Assembly (NCBI GenBank): GCA_947599835.1
Contig: CANQFQ010000014.1
Coordinates: 1-37,903, forward strand
Source of the DNA: an uncultured Bacilli bacterium
GTDB taxonomy: Bacteria; Bacillota_I; Bacilli_A; RFN20; CAG-631
Direction of reading: 5' to 3'
Length of the DNA: 37,903 nucleotides
Shown here: positions 16,555-25,305 of the stretch, piece by piece
Layout: every line of letters starts with the position of its first letter
How positions within the stretch are numbered: position 1 is the first letter of the stretch
Program-made: the position numbers and the translations under genes
The notes under the pieces: generated by a model
The model's input: only the letters and a program-made list of their open reading frames with translations
Databases searched by the model: none
Told to the model about the DNA's origin: nothing

Positions 16555-18885
16555 ATGAAAAAGATGAGTCAAATTTTAGAATTTGAAAAGATTAAGCAGC
16601 AAATTTTAGCATATAATGTGAATCCTTTGAGTCGAAAAATGGTTGAGCAAATGCAACCCTTTTATTATTCAAAAAAAGTATTCGAAGAACTTGAAAAGAC
16701 AAAAGAAGGATATCGTCTAGTTACCTTAGGAACTTTGCCAAATCTTACACATTGCCAAGATTTAACGTCATTTTTAGACATTTTAGAAAAAAATGGTACC
16801 TTAACCTGTCAAGAAATTTATGAATTTTTATATCACTTTCAAATTGTTTTTGCTTTAAAAGATTTTATTAGAAATAAAAAAGAATCTTTGGTTTATTTTG
16901 ATGCTTATGTGAATCAACTTGTCTATGTTGCTGAAATTGTTGAACAAATCAAGTATTGTATCAATGAAGATTATGTTATTTTAGATCACGCATCTTTAGA
17001 TTTAAAACGCATTCGTAAAAGTATAAAACAGCAAGAAGAAACAATTAAAAATAAAATGCATGGTTTTTTAAGTTCACATTCAGAAATGTTGACAGATGCT
17101 TATATTGCCATTCGCAAGAATCGTTTAGTTTTGCCCATTAAAGCAAACTATAAAAATGCGATTAAGGGGATGATTGTCGATACGAGTGATTCGGGTCTTA
17201 CTTATTTTATTGAACCTTATGAAGTGATTAATTTAAATTTAGAATTAGAATCTTTGCATCAAGAAGAAGAAATTGAAATCCATCGAATTATCAAATCTTT
17301 ATGCTTATTAATTGCAAAATATTTAGAGGTTATTCAAAAAAATAATTTGCTCTTAGAAGAAATTAGTTTTCAAGTATTAAAAGGAAAATATGGGTTAGCT
17401 AATAATTACGAAATTGCTGAATTAAACGATAATTTTATAGAATTAATTCATGCAAAACATCCTTTGATTGATCCCACTAAAGTCGTTAGTAATGATTTTG
17501 TCTTAGGAAAAGATCAATCCAAAATATTAGTCATTTCTGGTCCGAATGCGGGTGGAAAAACAGTGGCTTTAAAAACGGTCGCATTATTGGTATATATGAA
17601 TCAATGTGGACTTCCTATTCCAGTAAGCAGAGCTTCTTTAAAAGTTTTTGATCATATTTTTATTGATATTGGTGATGAACAATCCATTGAAGAATCCTTA
17701 TCTGGTTTTACAAGTCATATTGTGAATGTGTCCCATATTTTAAAGCAAATGAATCGTGACTCATTAATTATTTTAGATGAGTTAGGCTCAAAGACAGATC
17801 CAAATGAAGGTGAAGCATTAGCCAAGGCGATTTTAGATGAATTAGACGATAAAAAAGTAATGGCTCTAGTGACTACCCATTATATTGGGATTAAAGATTT
17901 TGCTAAAGAATCGAGTTCCATTCTTCTTGCAAGTATGTCTTTTAATGAAAATAATATGGAACCCACTTATAAATTAATGTTAAATATTGTGGGTCGTTCT
18001 TATGCCTTGGAAATATCTAAAAAATTAGGCTTGAGTGACAAAATTTTAGATAAGGCTAGAAAATATAAAAATGATAGAGCAACCAGTTTAGAACAATTAA
18101 TTGATTCAGTGAATAAAAAATTAAAACAAGAAGAAAATAAAATGAATGAATTAAAAGAAAAAGAGCAAGAAGTAGAACAACTAAAACAACAAATCTATCA
18201 AGAAAAAATAAAAATGGAACAAGAACAAGAAAAAATTTTAAAAGAATATGCGTTACAACAAGAAAAGTTTTTAGAAGATGCTAAAAAAGAAATCGAAACA
18301 ATGATTCATGAATTGGAAAACAAGAATCACGAGGATTTTAAACTACATCATAAAACAACCATTTTAAAAAAATTAGAACAATTACAACCCAATGAAGAAA
18401 AAATGACCCTTTTAGAAGATCAAGAATTACATGTAGGGGATGAGGTATATATTGAAAAACTCCATTGCTATGGTATTTTAAAAGAAATTAAAAATAAAGA
18501 AGTTGTCGTGGATTGTCAAAACAATACCTTGAAAATTTCTAAAAAAGAAGTCAAACGTGCCGTTCATCCAACCCATAAAACCAATAAAAAAGTGTCGATC
18601 ATTAGGCCCAATACTTTATCTCAAAGTGTGCCTTTATCTTTAAATGTTGTAGGGTATCATGTTGTCGATGCTTTACATGAAGTGGATCAATATTTGGATC
18701 AAGCTTTATTGTGTAATTATACCACAGTAACCTTAATTCATGGTGCAGGTACAGGGGTTTTAAGAAAAGCTATTCAAGAACATCTCCGGACTAAAAAGTT
18801 TGTTGAAAGTTATCGAAGTGGAGTTTATGGTGAGGGTGGTTTTGGTGTTACCATTGTCAACTTGAAAAAAGGAGCCACATCATGA
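16555..18885 (+). CDS. mutS2: Endonuclease MutS2
   Basis: The 776-residue protein has the MutS2 order: a clamp/lever region, then a MutS-type ATPase (Walker A GPNAGGKT near residue 328, Walker B LIILDELGSKTDP). A long coiled coil rich in Lys, Glu and Gln follows (about 515-620), then a KOW-like segment and a C-terminal Smr nuclease domain with LIHGAGTGVLR. MutS2 acts on recombination intermediates and collided ribosomes; it lacks the mismatch-recognition domain. The Smr domain has VVGYHVVDA where LDLRGxxxxEA is usual. A GTG at 16546 is in frame, but AGGTG is better spaced for the ATG at 16555. Its stop overlaps the uvrC start by 4 bases. Confidence 0.95.
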   Translation: MKKMSQILEFEKIKQQILAYNVNPLSRKMVEQMQPFYYSKKVFEELEKTKEGYRLVTLGTLPNLTHCQDLTSFLDILEKNGTLTCQEIYEFLYHFQIVFALKDFIRNKKESLVYFDAYVNQLVYVAEIVEQIKYCINEDYVILDHASLDLKRIRKSIKQQEETIKNKMHGFLSSHSEMLTDAYIAIRKNRLVLPIKANYKNAIKGMIVDTSDSGLTYFIEPYEVINLNLELESLHQEEEIEIHRIIKSLCLLIAKYLEVIQKNNLLLEEISFQVLKGKYGLANNYEIAELNDNFIELIHAKHPLIDPTKVVSNDFVLGKDQSKILVISGPNAGGKTVALKTVALLVYMNQCGLPIPVSRASLKVFDHIFIDIGDEQSIEESLSGFTSHIVNVSHILKQMNRDSLIILDELGSKTDPNEGEALAKAILDELDDKKVMALVTTHYIGIKDFAKESSSILLASMSFNENNMEPTYKLMLNIVGRSYALEISKKLGLSDKILDKARKYKNDRATSLEQLIDSVNKKLKQEENKMNELKEKEQEVEQLKQQIYQEKIKMEQEQEKILKEYALQQEKFLEDAKKEIETMIHELENKNHEDFKLHHKTTILKKLEQLQPNEEKMTLLEDQELHVGDEVYIEKLHCYGILKEIKNKEVVVDCQNNTLKISKKEVKRAVHPTHKTNKKVSIIRPNTLSQSVPLSLNVVGYHVVDALHEVDQYLDQALLCNYTTVTLIHGAGTGVLRKAIQEHLRTKKFVESYRSGVYGEGGFGVTIVNLKKGATS

Positions 18886-20648
18886 AAGAAAAATTAAAAG
18901 AAAAACTAGCTATTTTACCTTTACAGCCGGGATGTTATATTTTTAAGGATGTTGAACAGCATGTACTTTATGTAGGCAAAGCCAAAAAATTAAAAAATAG
19001 AGTGAATCAATATTTTAATCGTACCTATCATAATAAAACGGCAAAATTAGTCCAATTAATCGATGATATTGAATTTTTTGTGACACTTTCTGAAAAAGAG
19101 GCCCTTGTTCTTGAAATCAATTTAATTAAGCAATACTACCCACCTTTTAATGTCATTTTTAAAGATGATAAACATTATCCATATATTGCAATTAGTAAAG
19201 AAAAAAATCCTAGATTACGAATTACGCGTGATGCTAAAAACAAAAATTACAAGCATTATGGTCCATTTCCTGATTCTAAAGCAGCCTTTAATACGTTACA
19301 CTTACTGAATGCACTTTATCCTTTAAGAAAATGTCGAGTGATTCCTAAAGAAGTATGCTTATATTATCATATGCATCAATGTTTAGGACCTTGTATTCAA
19401 CCCATTGAAGAAACCAAATATCAGGAAATTGTCAGTGAAATTGATAAATTTTTTAAAGGAAATACTAAGGAAATAATATCTGATTTGACCGATAAAATGT
19501 ATCAGGCAAGCGAAAATCTTGAATTCGAAAGGGCAAATGAATATAAACAATTAATTCAAGAAATTAAAAATGTGACCGATAAGCAAATGATTGAATTTAA
19601 TGACAAAATCAATCGTGATATTATTGGCTTTTATCAAAAAGAAGGGTATTTATCGATTACCATTTTAATGTATCGGAATGGCTATTTAAATGCCAAAGTG
19701 AATGAGGTGATTGATATTTTAAATGACATTGAAGAACCTTTATTAGATTATTTAATGCAATTTTATCAAACCCATGATATTCCTAAAGAAATTTATTCTA
19801 GTCCAGCCGTGCAGTTAAATTTACTTGAAGAAACATTAAATGTGCATATTGTTTATCCAAAATTAGGACGAGGATTGGATTTAATTTTAATTGCTGTTGA
19901 AAATGCTAAAAAATCTTTAGAAGAAAAATTTGTTTCAATTATAGCAAAGGACGAAGATATTTTTATGGAACTAGGAAGCTATTTAAATTTATCTAGAGTT
20001 AGTACGATTGAAATGTGTGATATTAGCCATATTAGCGGAGACAGTGCCGTAGGTGGCGTCGTTGTATTTACGAATGGTTATCCTGTAAAAAACAAATATC
20101 GCAAATTCATTATCAAAGGCGAAAATAAGCAAGATGATTTAGCTTCGACTTACGAAGTCATTTATCGAAGATATTATAATTTAATTAAGGATCAATTAGA
20201 TTTCAGTGATTTATTGATTGTTGATGGAGGCATCCATCAAATGAAAGCCGCTTTACAGGCTTTAGATACCCTAAATGTTTCGCTTCCAGTGTGTGGGCTT
20301 GCAAAAGATGATCATCACCATACGAGAGCGCTGATATTACCTAATTTTGAAGAAGTTGTATTAAAAAAAGATAGTAAATTATTTCTTTTTCTAATGAAAA
20401 TTCAAGACGAAGTTCATCGTTATGCCATTTCTTTTTTTAAAAACCGGAAATCGAAATCCATGTTTTCTTCCATTCTTGACCAAGTCAATGGGTTAGGACC
20501 CGCTAGAAAAAAAAGATTGCTTGAAGCCTATAAAACATTAGATGAAATTAAAAAATGTAGTTTAACGCAACTTAAACAAATTCTTCCTGAAAATGTTGCT
20601 ATCGAATTACAAAAAGTCTTAAGTCAAATGAGCAACACGAGCAAGTAA
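18882..20648 (+). CDS. uvrC: Excinuclease ABC subunit C
   Basis: UvrC makes both incisions in nucleotide excision repair together with UvrB. The 588-residue protein has an N-terminal GIY-YIG nuclease domain (GCYIFKDVEQHVLYVGKAKK, about 19-38, with CYIF in place of VYLF). A cysteine-containing segment (CRVIPKEVCLYYHMHQCLGPC), a UVR motif (NLEFERANEYKQL, about 210), an RNase H-like nuclease domain (DISHISGD, LLIVDGG) and a C-terminal helix-hairpin-helix follow. The size is normal. It is translationally coupled to mutS2 (ATGA overlap, AAAGGAG upstream). The uvrC-gerE-gerM order recalls B. subtilis. Confidence 0.96.
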   Translation: MKEKLKEKLAILPLQPGCYIFKDVEQHVLYVGKAKKLKNRVNQYFNRTYHNKTAKLVQLIDDIEFFVTLSEKEALVLEINLIKQYYPPFNVIFKDDKHYPYIAISKEKNPRLRITRDAKNKNYKHYGPFPDSKAAFNTLHLLNALYPLRKCRVIPKEVCLYYHMHQCLGPCIQPIEETKYQEIVSEIDKFFKGNTKEIISDLTDKMYQASENLEFERANEYKQLIQEIKNVTDKQMIEFNDKINRDIIGFYQKEGYLSITILMYRNGYLNAKVNEVIDILNDIEEPLLDYLMQFYQTHDIPKEIYSSPAVQLNLLEETLNVHIVYPKLGRGLDLILIAVENAKKSLEEKFVSIIAKDEDIFMELGSYLNLSRVSTIEMCDISHISGDSAVGGVVVFTNGYPVKNKYRKFIIKGENKQDDLASTYEVIYRRYYNLIKDQLDFSDLLIVDGGIHQMKAALQALDTLNVSLPVCGLAKDDHHHTRALILPNFEEVVLKKDSKLFLFLMKIQDEVHRYAISFFKNRKSKSMFSSILDQVNGLGPARKKRLLEAYKTLDEIKKCSLTQLKQILPENVAIELQKVLSQMSNTSK

Positions 20649-20683
20649 TGCATATGATGATAGTGAGGCAAACGGAGGTTAAT

Positions 20684-20887
20684 ATGACATCAGTACTCAC
20701 TAAAAGAGAAAGGGAAATATTTGAACTGTTAGTATCCAATAAATCAACGAAGGAAATTGCTGAACTGTTGTTTATTAGTGAAAAAACTGTGCGCAATCAT
20801 ATTTCTAACGTAATGCTAAAACTTGATGTAAAAGGTCGAGCACAGGCAGTTGTTGAACTTCTCAAAATGAAAGAAATATCTTTATAA
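20684..20887 (+). CDS. gerE: Single-domain LuxR-type regulator (GerE-like)
   Basis: The 67-residue protein is nothing but a LuxR/FixJ helix-turn-helix: LTKREREIFELLVSNKSTKE, then IAELLFISEKTVRNHISNVMLKL. GerE, the late mother-cell sporulation regulator of Bacillus (74 residues), has the same single-domain build and lies between uvrC and gerM. The frame is open from 20648, but the ATG at 20684 is 5 bases from CGGAGG. It follows uvrC by 35 bases, so it is probably cotranscribed. The GerE identity rests on size plus synteny; another small LuxR-type regulator is possible. Confidence 0.82.
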   Translation: MTSVLTKREREIFELLVSNKSTKEIAELLFISEKTVRNHISNVMLKLDVKGRAQAVVELLKMKEISL

Positions 20888-20935
20888 CTCTAAGGGTTTT
20901 GTTGGAAAACAAGACAATATCCTTTTCAAAAAAGT

Positions 20936-20973
20936 AAAAGAAGTCGGGAATTTTCATATGCCGACTTCTTTTT
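20936..20973 (+). terminator. Terminator after the GerE-like gene
   Basis: AAAAGAAGTCGG (20936-20947) pairs perfectly with CCGACTTCTTTT (20961-20972) around a 13-base loop, ending in a T-run. It separates the mutS2-uvrC-gerE unit from gerM. Confidence 0.88.
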
Positions 20974-21067
20974 ATGAAACGATTTGAAAAATGAAGATTC
21001 AGATATTTTTAGAATTAGGTATTTTTTTATAAACCTTAACGTATAGTTTATTGAGAGGAAGGATATT

Positions 21068-22081
21068 ATGGTAAAAATTAATAAAAAAGCCAAAAAAATT
21101 ATGTTTATTGCTATCCCTATCATTATCGCTTTAATTATTACGACGATACTTATTGGAGGTAGAAACAAAAAAAGAGCATCAGCTAGTATGACGACTCCCG
21201 ATTTTGCTCAAGAACAAATGAATGTTTATTTATCAAGTGATGATCGTACGTTAGTTCCCCTTACCATTAAGTACAATCAAAAAGAAACTCTAGGAGAAAA
21301 TATTTTAACTGTATTAAATTTGATTAAGGAAGATAGTCCAATTGGCAATGATACCTTTCATGGATTAATTCCGGCTGCTGCAAAAATTAATGAATTAACT
21401 TTAAATGATGATAAAATTTTAAATATTGATTTTGATGCAGGATTATTTGAATACCAACCCATGGATGAAGTGAACTTGTTAGCATCCATTACTTGGACAA
21501 TGACAGAATTTCCTGAAATTGATGCGGTAAGTTTATCCATTGACCAAGAACCCTTAACAAGAATGCCAAGAAATTATACTCCTGTAGCCCATCAGTTAAC
21601 AAGAGCAATGGGAATTAATCACTTTTTAGTCACAAGTACACTCGATTTATTAAATGCAACCAGTGTTTTATCTTATTATACGAAAACCATTGATCATCAA
21701 AATTATTTGATTCCAGTTACGCAATATGTTGACAATGAAAATAACTTATCGCTTTATGATTTAACGATTTCCAAACTTCTAGAAAAACCAGCAATCACGA
21801 CTCGATTAAAGATAGCTCCTTGTTTTGAAGGAATCACATTAGAAACAGCCTCTACTTTAGCCGATCATGTACTTCAAGTTTCATTAAATGAAAAAGCATT
21901 ATTTGATGAAGCCAGTGTACAAACCGATATTTATAATTTAATTATGGCCTCGTTAGATACCTATCAAGAAATTGAAAAAGTAAGTTTCATTATTAACGAT
22001 CAAGAAGTCCCTGTAAATGGAATTGTTCCAGATGAAACTTTCTCTGTGAGTGGTGTCGTCTTTAATGAATTTTATATTTAA
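21068..22081 (+). CDS. gerM: GerM-like membrane-anchored protein with two GerMN domains
   Basis: The 337-residue protein has a basic N-terminus, one signal-anchor helix (about 11-34) and an extracytoplasmic part. This part shows two repeats of the GerMN type: about 50-165 with LIPAAAKINELTLNDDKILNIDF, and about 195-330 with the matching FIINDQEVPVNG end. GerM in Bacillus is needed for sporulation and germination and connects with the spore-engulfment complex; GerMN domains also occur in other envelope proteins. There is no lipobox Cys, unlike B. subtilis GerM. It directly follows the GerE-like gene. AGGAAGGA precedes the ATG. Terminators bound it on both sides. Confidence 0.85.
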   Translation: MVKINKKAKKIMFIAIPIIIALIITTILIGGRNKKRASASMTTPDFAQEQMNVYLSSDDRTLVPLTIKYNQKETLGENILTVLNLIKEDSPIGNDTFHGLIPAAAKINELTLNDDKILNIDFDAGLFEYQPMDEVNLLASITWTMTEFPEIDAVSLSIDQEPLTRMPRNYTPVAHQLTRAMGINHFLVTSTLDLLNATSVLSYYTKTIDHQNYLIPVTQYVDNENNLSLYDLTISKLLEKPAITTRLKIAPCFEGITLETASTLADHVLQVSLNEKALFDEASVQTDIYNLIMASLDTYQEIEKVSFIINDQEVPVNGIVPDETFSVSGVVFNEFYI

Positions 22082-22098
22082 TTTAAAAATGTAGCTCG

Positions 22099-22136
22099 AT
22101 ACTTTCCTTATTGAATGTAAGGAAAGTATTTTTTTA
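22099..22136. terminator. Terminator between convergent gerM and glycosidase genes
   Basis: ATACTTTCCTTA (22099-22110) pairs perfectly with TAAGGAAAGTAT (22118-22129) around 7 bases, followed by seven T on the plus strand. The T-run overlaps the stop codon of the minus-strand gene, whose own transcript would also fold this stem. Confidence 0.87.
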
Positions 22137-24128
22137 TAAAGTAATTAATATTTTTTCATGATTTTTAACAGAAAAAAATTGGTTCTTTTTACCTTTAATT
22201 TGAATTTCTACTTTTTGTTGATTTAACTTCATTGTAATCGTTAGTTTTTGTTGACATAGAGTAATATTTTTAACTTCGATTTCATGAATCAAACGATCTA
22301 AAGAAGGCTTTAAGTAAAAGGAATGTAATGAAAGAGGACAATAACCTAAAATACCTTCAATAAAAATTCTTACATATAAAGCACTTTCAGCAGCAAGGTG
22401 TGCCTGATTTCCTTCGGGATAGGCTTCAATCGGGTAAGGAACGTGTTCTTTGAGCATTCTTTGTTTGGAATAATCTAATAAAATTTGACTAGCTTTACAA
22501 CCGGCTTTCCCATTATACAATCCGCGAATAGCCATTAAGGTCATGCGATCCCAAAAAACGGGAGAATAAGAAGCGGTTAAGAAACCATTTTTAGTATATA
22601 ATTTGGAATGTAGTAAGGTATAAGTCACTTCTTTTTGTCGATCTAATAGATCACAAATTAAAGGATAACATTGATGACTTCTTAAATATTTTTCTTCTTT
22701 ACAATATTGATAGGTAGAAAAACCTTCGACAGAATGGAAGAAATAAGTATCTATCGCTTTTTTTAGTTGGTTGGCTTCACTTAAATAATGATTTTCAATT
22801 TGCAAATCTTGAAGCAAATGTCCTCCACTGACTAAAGCCGCATAAGCAATCGCATTCGTAGAAAGATTCACACTTCCTGATTCAAAGCGATTTTCTAATT
22901 CATCACTATCGCTTGCAATAACCCCTTCTTTTGTTTTTTTAGAAAGCGTATAGTCTAGACACCAACAAAGCGGTTTTATGTATTGCTTGGCTAGATTTTT
23001 ATTTCCCATTGTTAAAAGATAATGACTGATTCCATAAGCATACATCGCACTATCGCCACGATCTTTTGCTCCATTCCAATAATCGATTCCTTCAGCGATG
23101 ATACTGGTGACTAAAGCCCGATCCTGATGCATATATTTTTGATACAGTGAAAAAACATTTTGTGCGGCAAGATGGGCATATTTATAATTTAAGTAGGCAA
23201 AAAAAGGAAAGGTATATTCGAGTTGATCATTGGTCCATACGGCCGCATAATATTGACCTCCACCTGGACTATGCAAATATCCATTTTTGGTTTTAAAAAT
23301 ACTTTCGCAAGCTCTTACTTTGCAAAAATAAAGCATTTGATTAAGCAATGGATGATTGGTTTGAATATTTAATTTTTCTTTCATTTGTTTGAGAAAATCG
23401 ATTCTTTTCTTGGATTGCTTTTGACAATCCAATTGAATCGTATCTGGCAAATATAAACAACTGATGACACTATAAAATTGAATCGTTTGATGCGGTAAAA
23501 TCGTGAGGGAAGAAATTGTCTTTTGATCATTTGAATGATATGAATTTGTCAATACGATATGATGCAAAACTTGATAAGGTTGATGCTGGTAACATTCTTG
23601 CGCTAAAGCCTGATATAATGTTTGTTGGTATTCCAGTTGGATTTTGATTTCTTTATCCTCTGTATTGGTAATTTTATATAAAGTTATAAAACTTGGCGCA
23701 TCGGTGGCAGAAAACATGATTCTTTGAATTTTTATTTTTTTTAAATAAGTGGTCAAGCTGATGTTGCCATTGAATATAACTTTATCTAAGATTTCTTCTT
23801 TTTCATCTTCATAACTCAATTTGCATTCATCTTCGACTTGAATTGCAAAACTACCTCTTGTATCATTAATGGCCTTGCGAAATGTAGGAAAAACAAGATG
23901 TTTTACTAAACGTAGTTCTTGTTTTTTGTTGGCACCATAAAAAATAATACAGGAATTATAAAAACCCGATGTTTCAATATGATTATAATAAGGTAAATGT
24001 TTTTTTGTCAAAGAATAAGAAATAGCATGATGAAATCCTAATTGGTATCTTTGATATTGTTTTTTATTAGGATTTAATTGCATCCAAGAAGGAAAAATAG
24101 GATTGGGATTAGCGATTACTTTTTGCAT
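22134..24128 (-). CDS. Cytoplasmic six-hairpin glycosidase-like protein
   Basis: The 664-residue protein has a beta-rich N-terminal half (about 1-240). An (alpha/alpha)6 barrel half follows with GGGQYYAAVWTNDQ (about 290-301), KDRGDSAMYAYGISHYLL (about 357-374) and EAYPEGNQAHLAAESALYVRIF (about 565-586), then a small C-terminal beta domain (FYLKPSLDRLI). This build resembles GH78/GH65/GH63-type glycosidases, but I cannot pick a family. The acidic residues of WTND, DRGD and PEGN are catalytic candidates. There is no signal peptide, so it should act on imported sugars. The frame extends to 24170, but AAGGAG at 24135-24140 fits the ATG at 24128. A terminator hairpin lies directly upstream. Confidence 0.75.
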   Translation of the reverse strand: MQKVIANPNPIFPSWMQLNPNKKQYQRYQLGFHHAISYSLTKKHLPYYNHIETSGFYNSCIIFYGANKKQELRLVKHLVFPTFRKAINDTRGSFAIQVEDECKLSYEDEKEEILDKVIFNGNISLTTYLKKIKIQRIMFSATDAPSFITLYKITNTEDKEIKIQLEYQQTLYQALAQECYQHQPYQVLHHIVLTNSYHSNDQKTISSLTILPHQTIQFYSVISCLYLPDTIQLDCQKQSKKRIDFLKQMKEKLNIQTNHPLLNQMLYFCKVRACESIFKTKNGYLHSPGGGQYYAAVWTNDQLEYTFPFFAYLNYKYAHLAAQNVFSLYQKYMHQDRALVTSIIAEGIDYWNGAKDRGDSAMYAYGISHYLLTMGNKNLAKQYIKPLCWCLDYTLSKKTKEGVIASDSDELENRFESGSVNLSTNAIAYAALVSGGHLLQDLQIENHYLSEANQLKKAIDTYFFHSVEGFSTYQYCKEEKYLRSHQCYPLICDLLDRQKEVTYTLLHSKLYTKNGFLTASYSPVFWDRMTLMAIRGLYNGKAGCKASQILLDYSKQRMLKEHVPYPIEAYPEGNQAHLAAESALYVRIFIEGILGYCPLSLHSFYLKPSLDRLIHEIEVKNITLCQQKLTITMKLNQQKVEIQIKGKKNQFFSVKNHEKILITL

Positions 24129-24141
24129 AAAAAACTCCTTT

Positions 24142-24167
24142 AAAAAAGGACGAATTGAATCGTCCTT
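24142..24167 (-). terminator. Terminator between the SGNH gene and the glycosidase gene
   Basis: On the minus strand AAGGACGA (24167-24160) pairs perfectly with TCGTCCTT (24153-24146) around a 6-base loop and is followed by six T. It starts 5 bases after the SGNH stop and ends 2 bases before the glycosidase ribosome site, leaving no room for a promoter between them. Confidence 0.82.
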
Positions 24168-24171
24168 CACA

Positions 24172-25290
24172 TTATTCTTCTAAATCATCGATATCTTCAT
24201 TTAAAATTCTACGAGCTAAACGAATATGACCTATTTCACCAGGATGAATGCCATCAGGAATATAAGTTTGCCAATTTGTTTCATCCCATAAATCCCATGT
24301 AGGAATGGAAATAAAGCCATATTTATTAACGATTTTTTTAAGTTCTTGTGTATATTCAGGACGCGTTGTACGATAATCTGTAGGATTAGCTGGTTTTTTA
24401 AAGTCATCCACTTGTCCCCAAGTTGAATAAGCAATTTCAATTGCGACAATGCGAATGTTACTTTGATAAGCGATTAAAGTCGTATACATATAATTTAAAG
24501 CGCCTAAATAAGTGTTTGCCGCAGTGACGGATGTTGGAAAATCATTGAGGGTACCTATAGGGGTATAGTATTGAAAATCATTCGTTCCTAAAAAGATAAA
24601 AGCATAATCACATTGCTTGATTTCTTTATCTGCTAGACGAACTTGTTCAAACCCTACCGCATAGGTAGGATAACTCACGCTAGCTAATTGTTGATTCCAA
24701 CCTGCAATCGCCCCACTGCATGCTTTATTAAAAGAATTTTTAAGATTTGCCCATTGGGTGATTAGATCACAATAATATCCCCAATCACCTAAATAATTTT
24801 CATTTAAATCAGGATCAGCAGGATATGCTGGTCGTGTTCCTGTTGAAGTGATTGAATCTCCAAAGAAAATGGCACTTTTATCATATAAGCGACCACGATC
24901 GACTACGAAATGAGCATTCACATAAGCATCATCCGCCACTTTAATTTGAATATCTTGATAATATCGTTTGGTTTTAACACGATAGGTAACCTCACCAATG
25001 GAAAGACCATAAAGTTTACCTGTATCAGGTTCTGCATAGCAAACAGAATTTGCATTTTCTTCTTCATCTAAAATAATATCATTGATACTAAATTGATCAT
25101 TTTTCATAGCAAATAAATTATAAGTTTCATTTACAGCTAATAAGATTTCATTAACATGAAGAATTTCTTTAGGTTGTAAGTTATTGGTGGAAGAACTACT
25201 TTCGTGAGAATTAGCCTCTTGATCGTTACAACCGGTTAACATGCAAGTTAAGCATGTTAAGGCGAATATGGAAAGAAATCTTTTTTTCAT
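24172..25290 (-). CDS. SGNH/GDSL-family lipoprotein hydrolase, copy 2
   Basis: The 372-residue protein has a lipoprotein signal peptide with lipobox LTGC (Cys21) and a Ser/Asn-rich linker. A small Ig-like (BIG2-type) segment (about 45-120) precedes an SGNH esterase domain. Block I is IFFGDSIT with the catalytic Ser, the Asn block is FLGTNDF, and the terminal Asp-x-x-His is DGIHPG. SGNH enzymes deacetylate or de-esterify glycans, lipids or peptides. It is a paralogue of the gene upstream at 25306, differing most between blocks I and III. GGGAG is 9 bases from the ATG. The substrate is unknown; cell-surface glycan O-acetyl groups are an inference. Confidence 0.87.
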   Translation of the reverse strand: MKKRFLSIFALTCLTCMLTGCNDQEANSHESSSSTNNLQPKEILHVNEILLAVNETYNLFAMKNDQFSINDIILDEEENANSVCYAEPDTGKLYGLSIGEVTYRVKTKRYYQDIQIKVADDAYVNAHFVVDRGRLYDKSAIFFGDSITSTGTRPAYPADPDLNENYLGDWGYYCDLITQWANLKNSFNKACSGAIAGWNQQLASVSYPTYAVGFEQVRLADKEIKQCDYAFIFLGTNDFQYYTPIGTLNDFPTSVTAANTYLGALNYMYTTLIAYQSNIRIVAIEIAYSTWGQVDDFKKPANPTDYRTTRPEYTQELKKIVNKYGFISIPTWDLWDETNWQTYIPDGIHPGEIGHIRLARRILNEDIDDLEE

Positions 25291-25305
25291 TTTGTTGCAC
25301 TCCCT

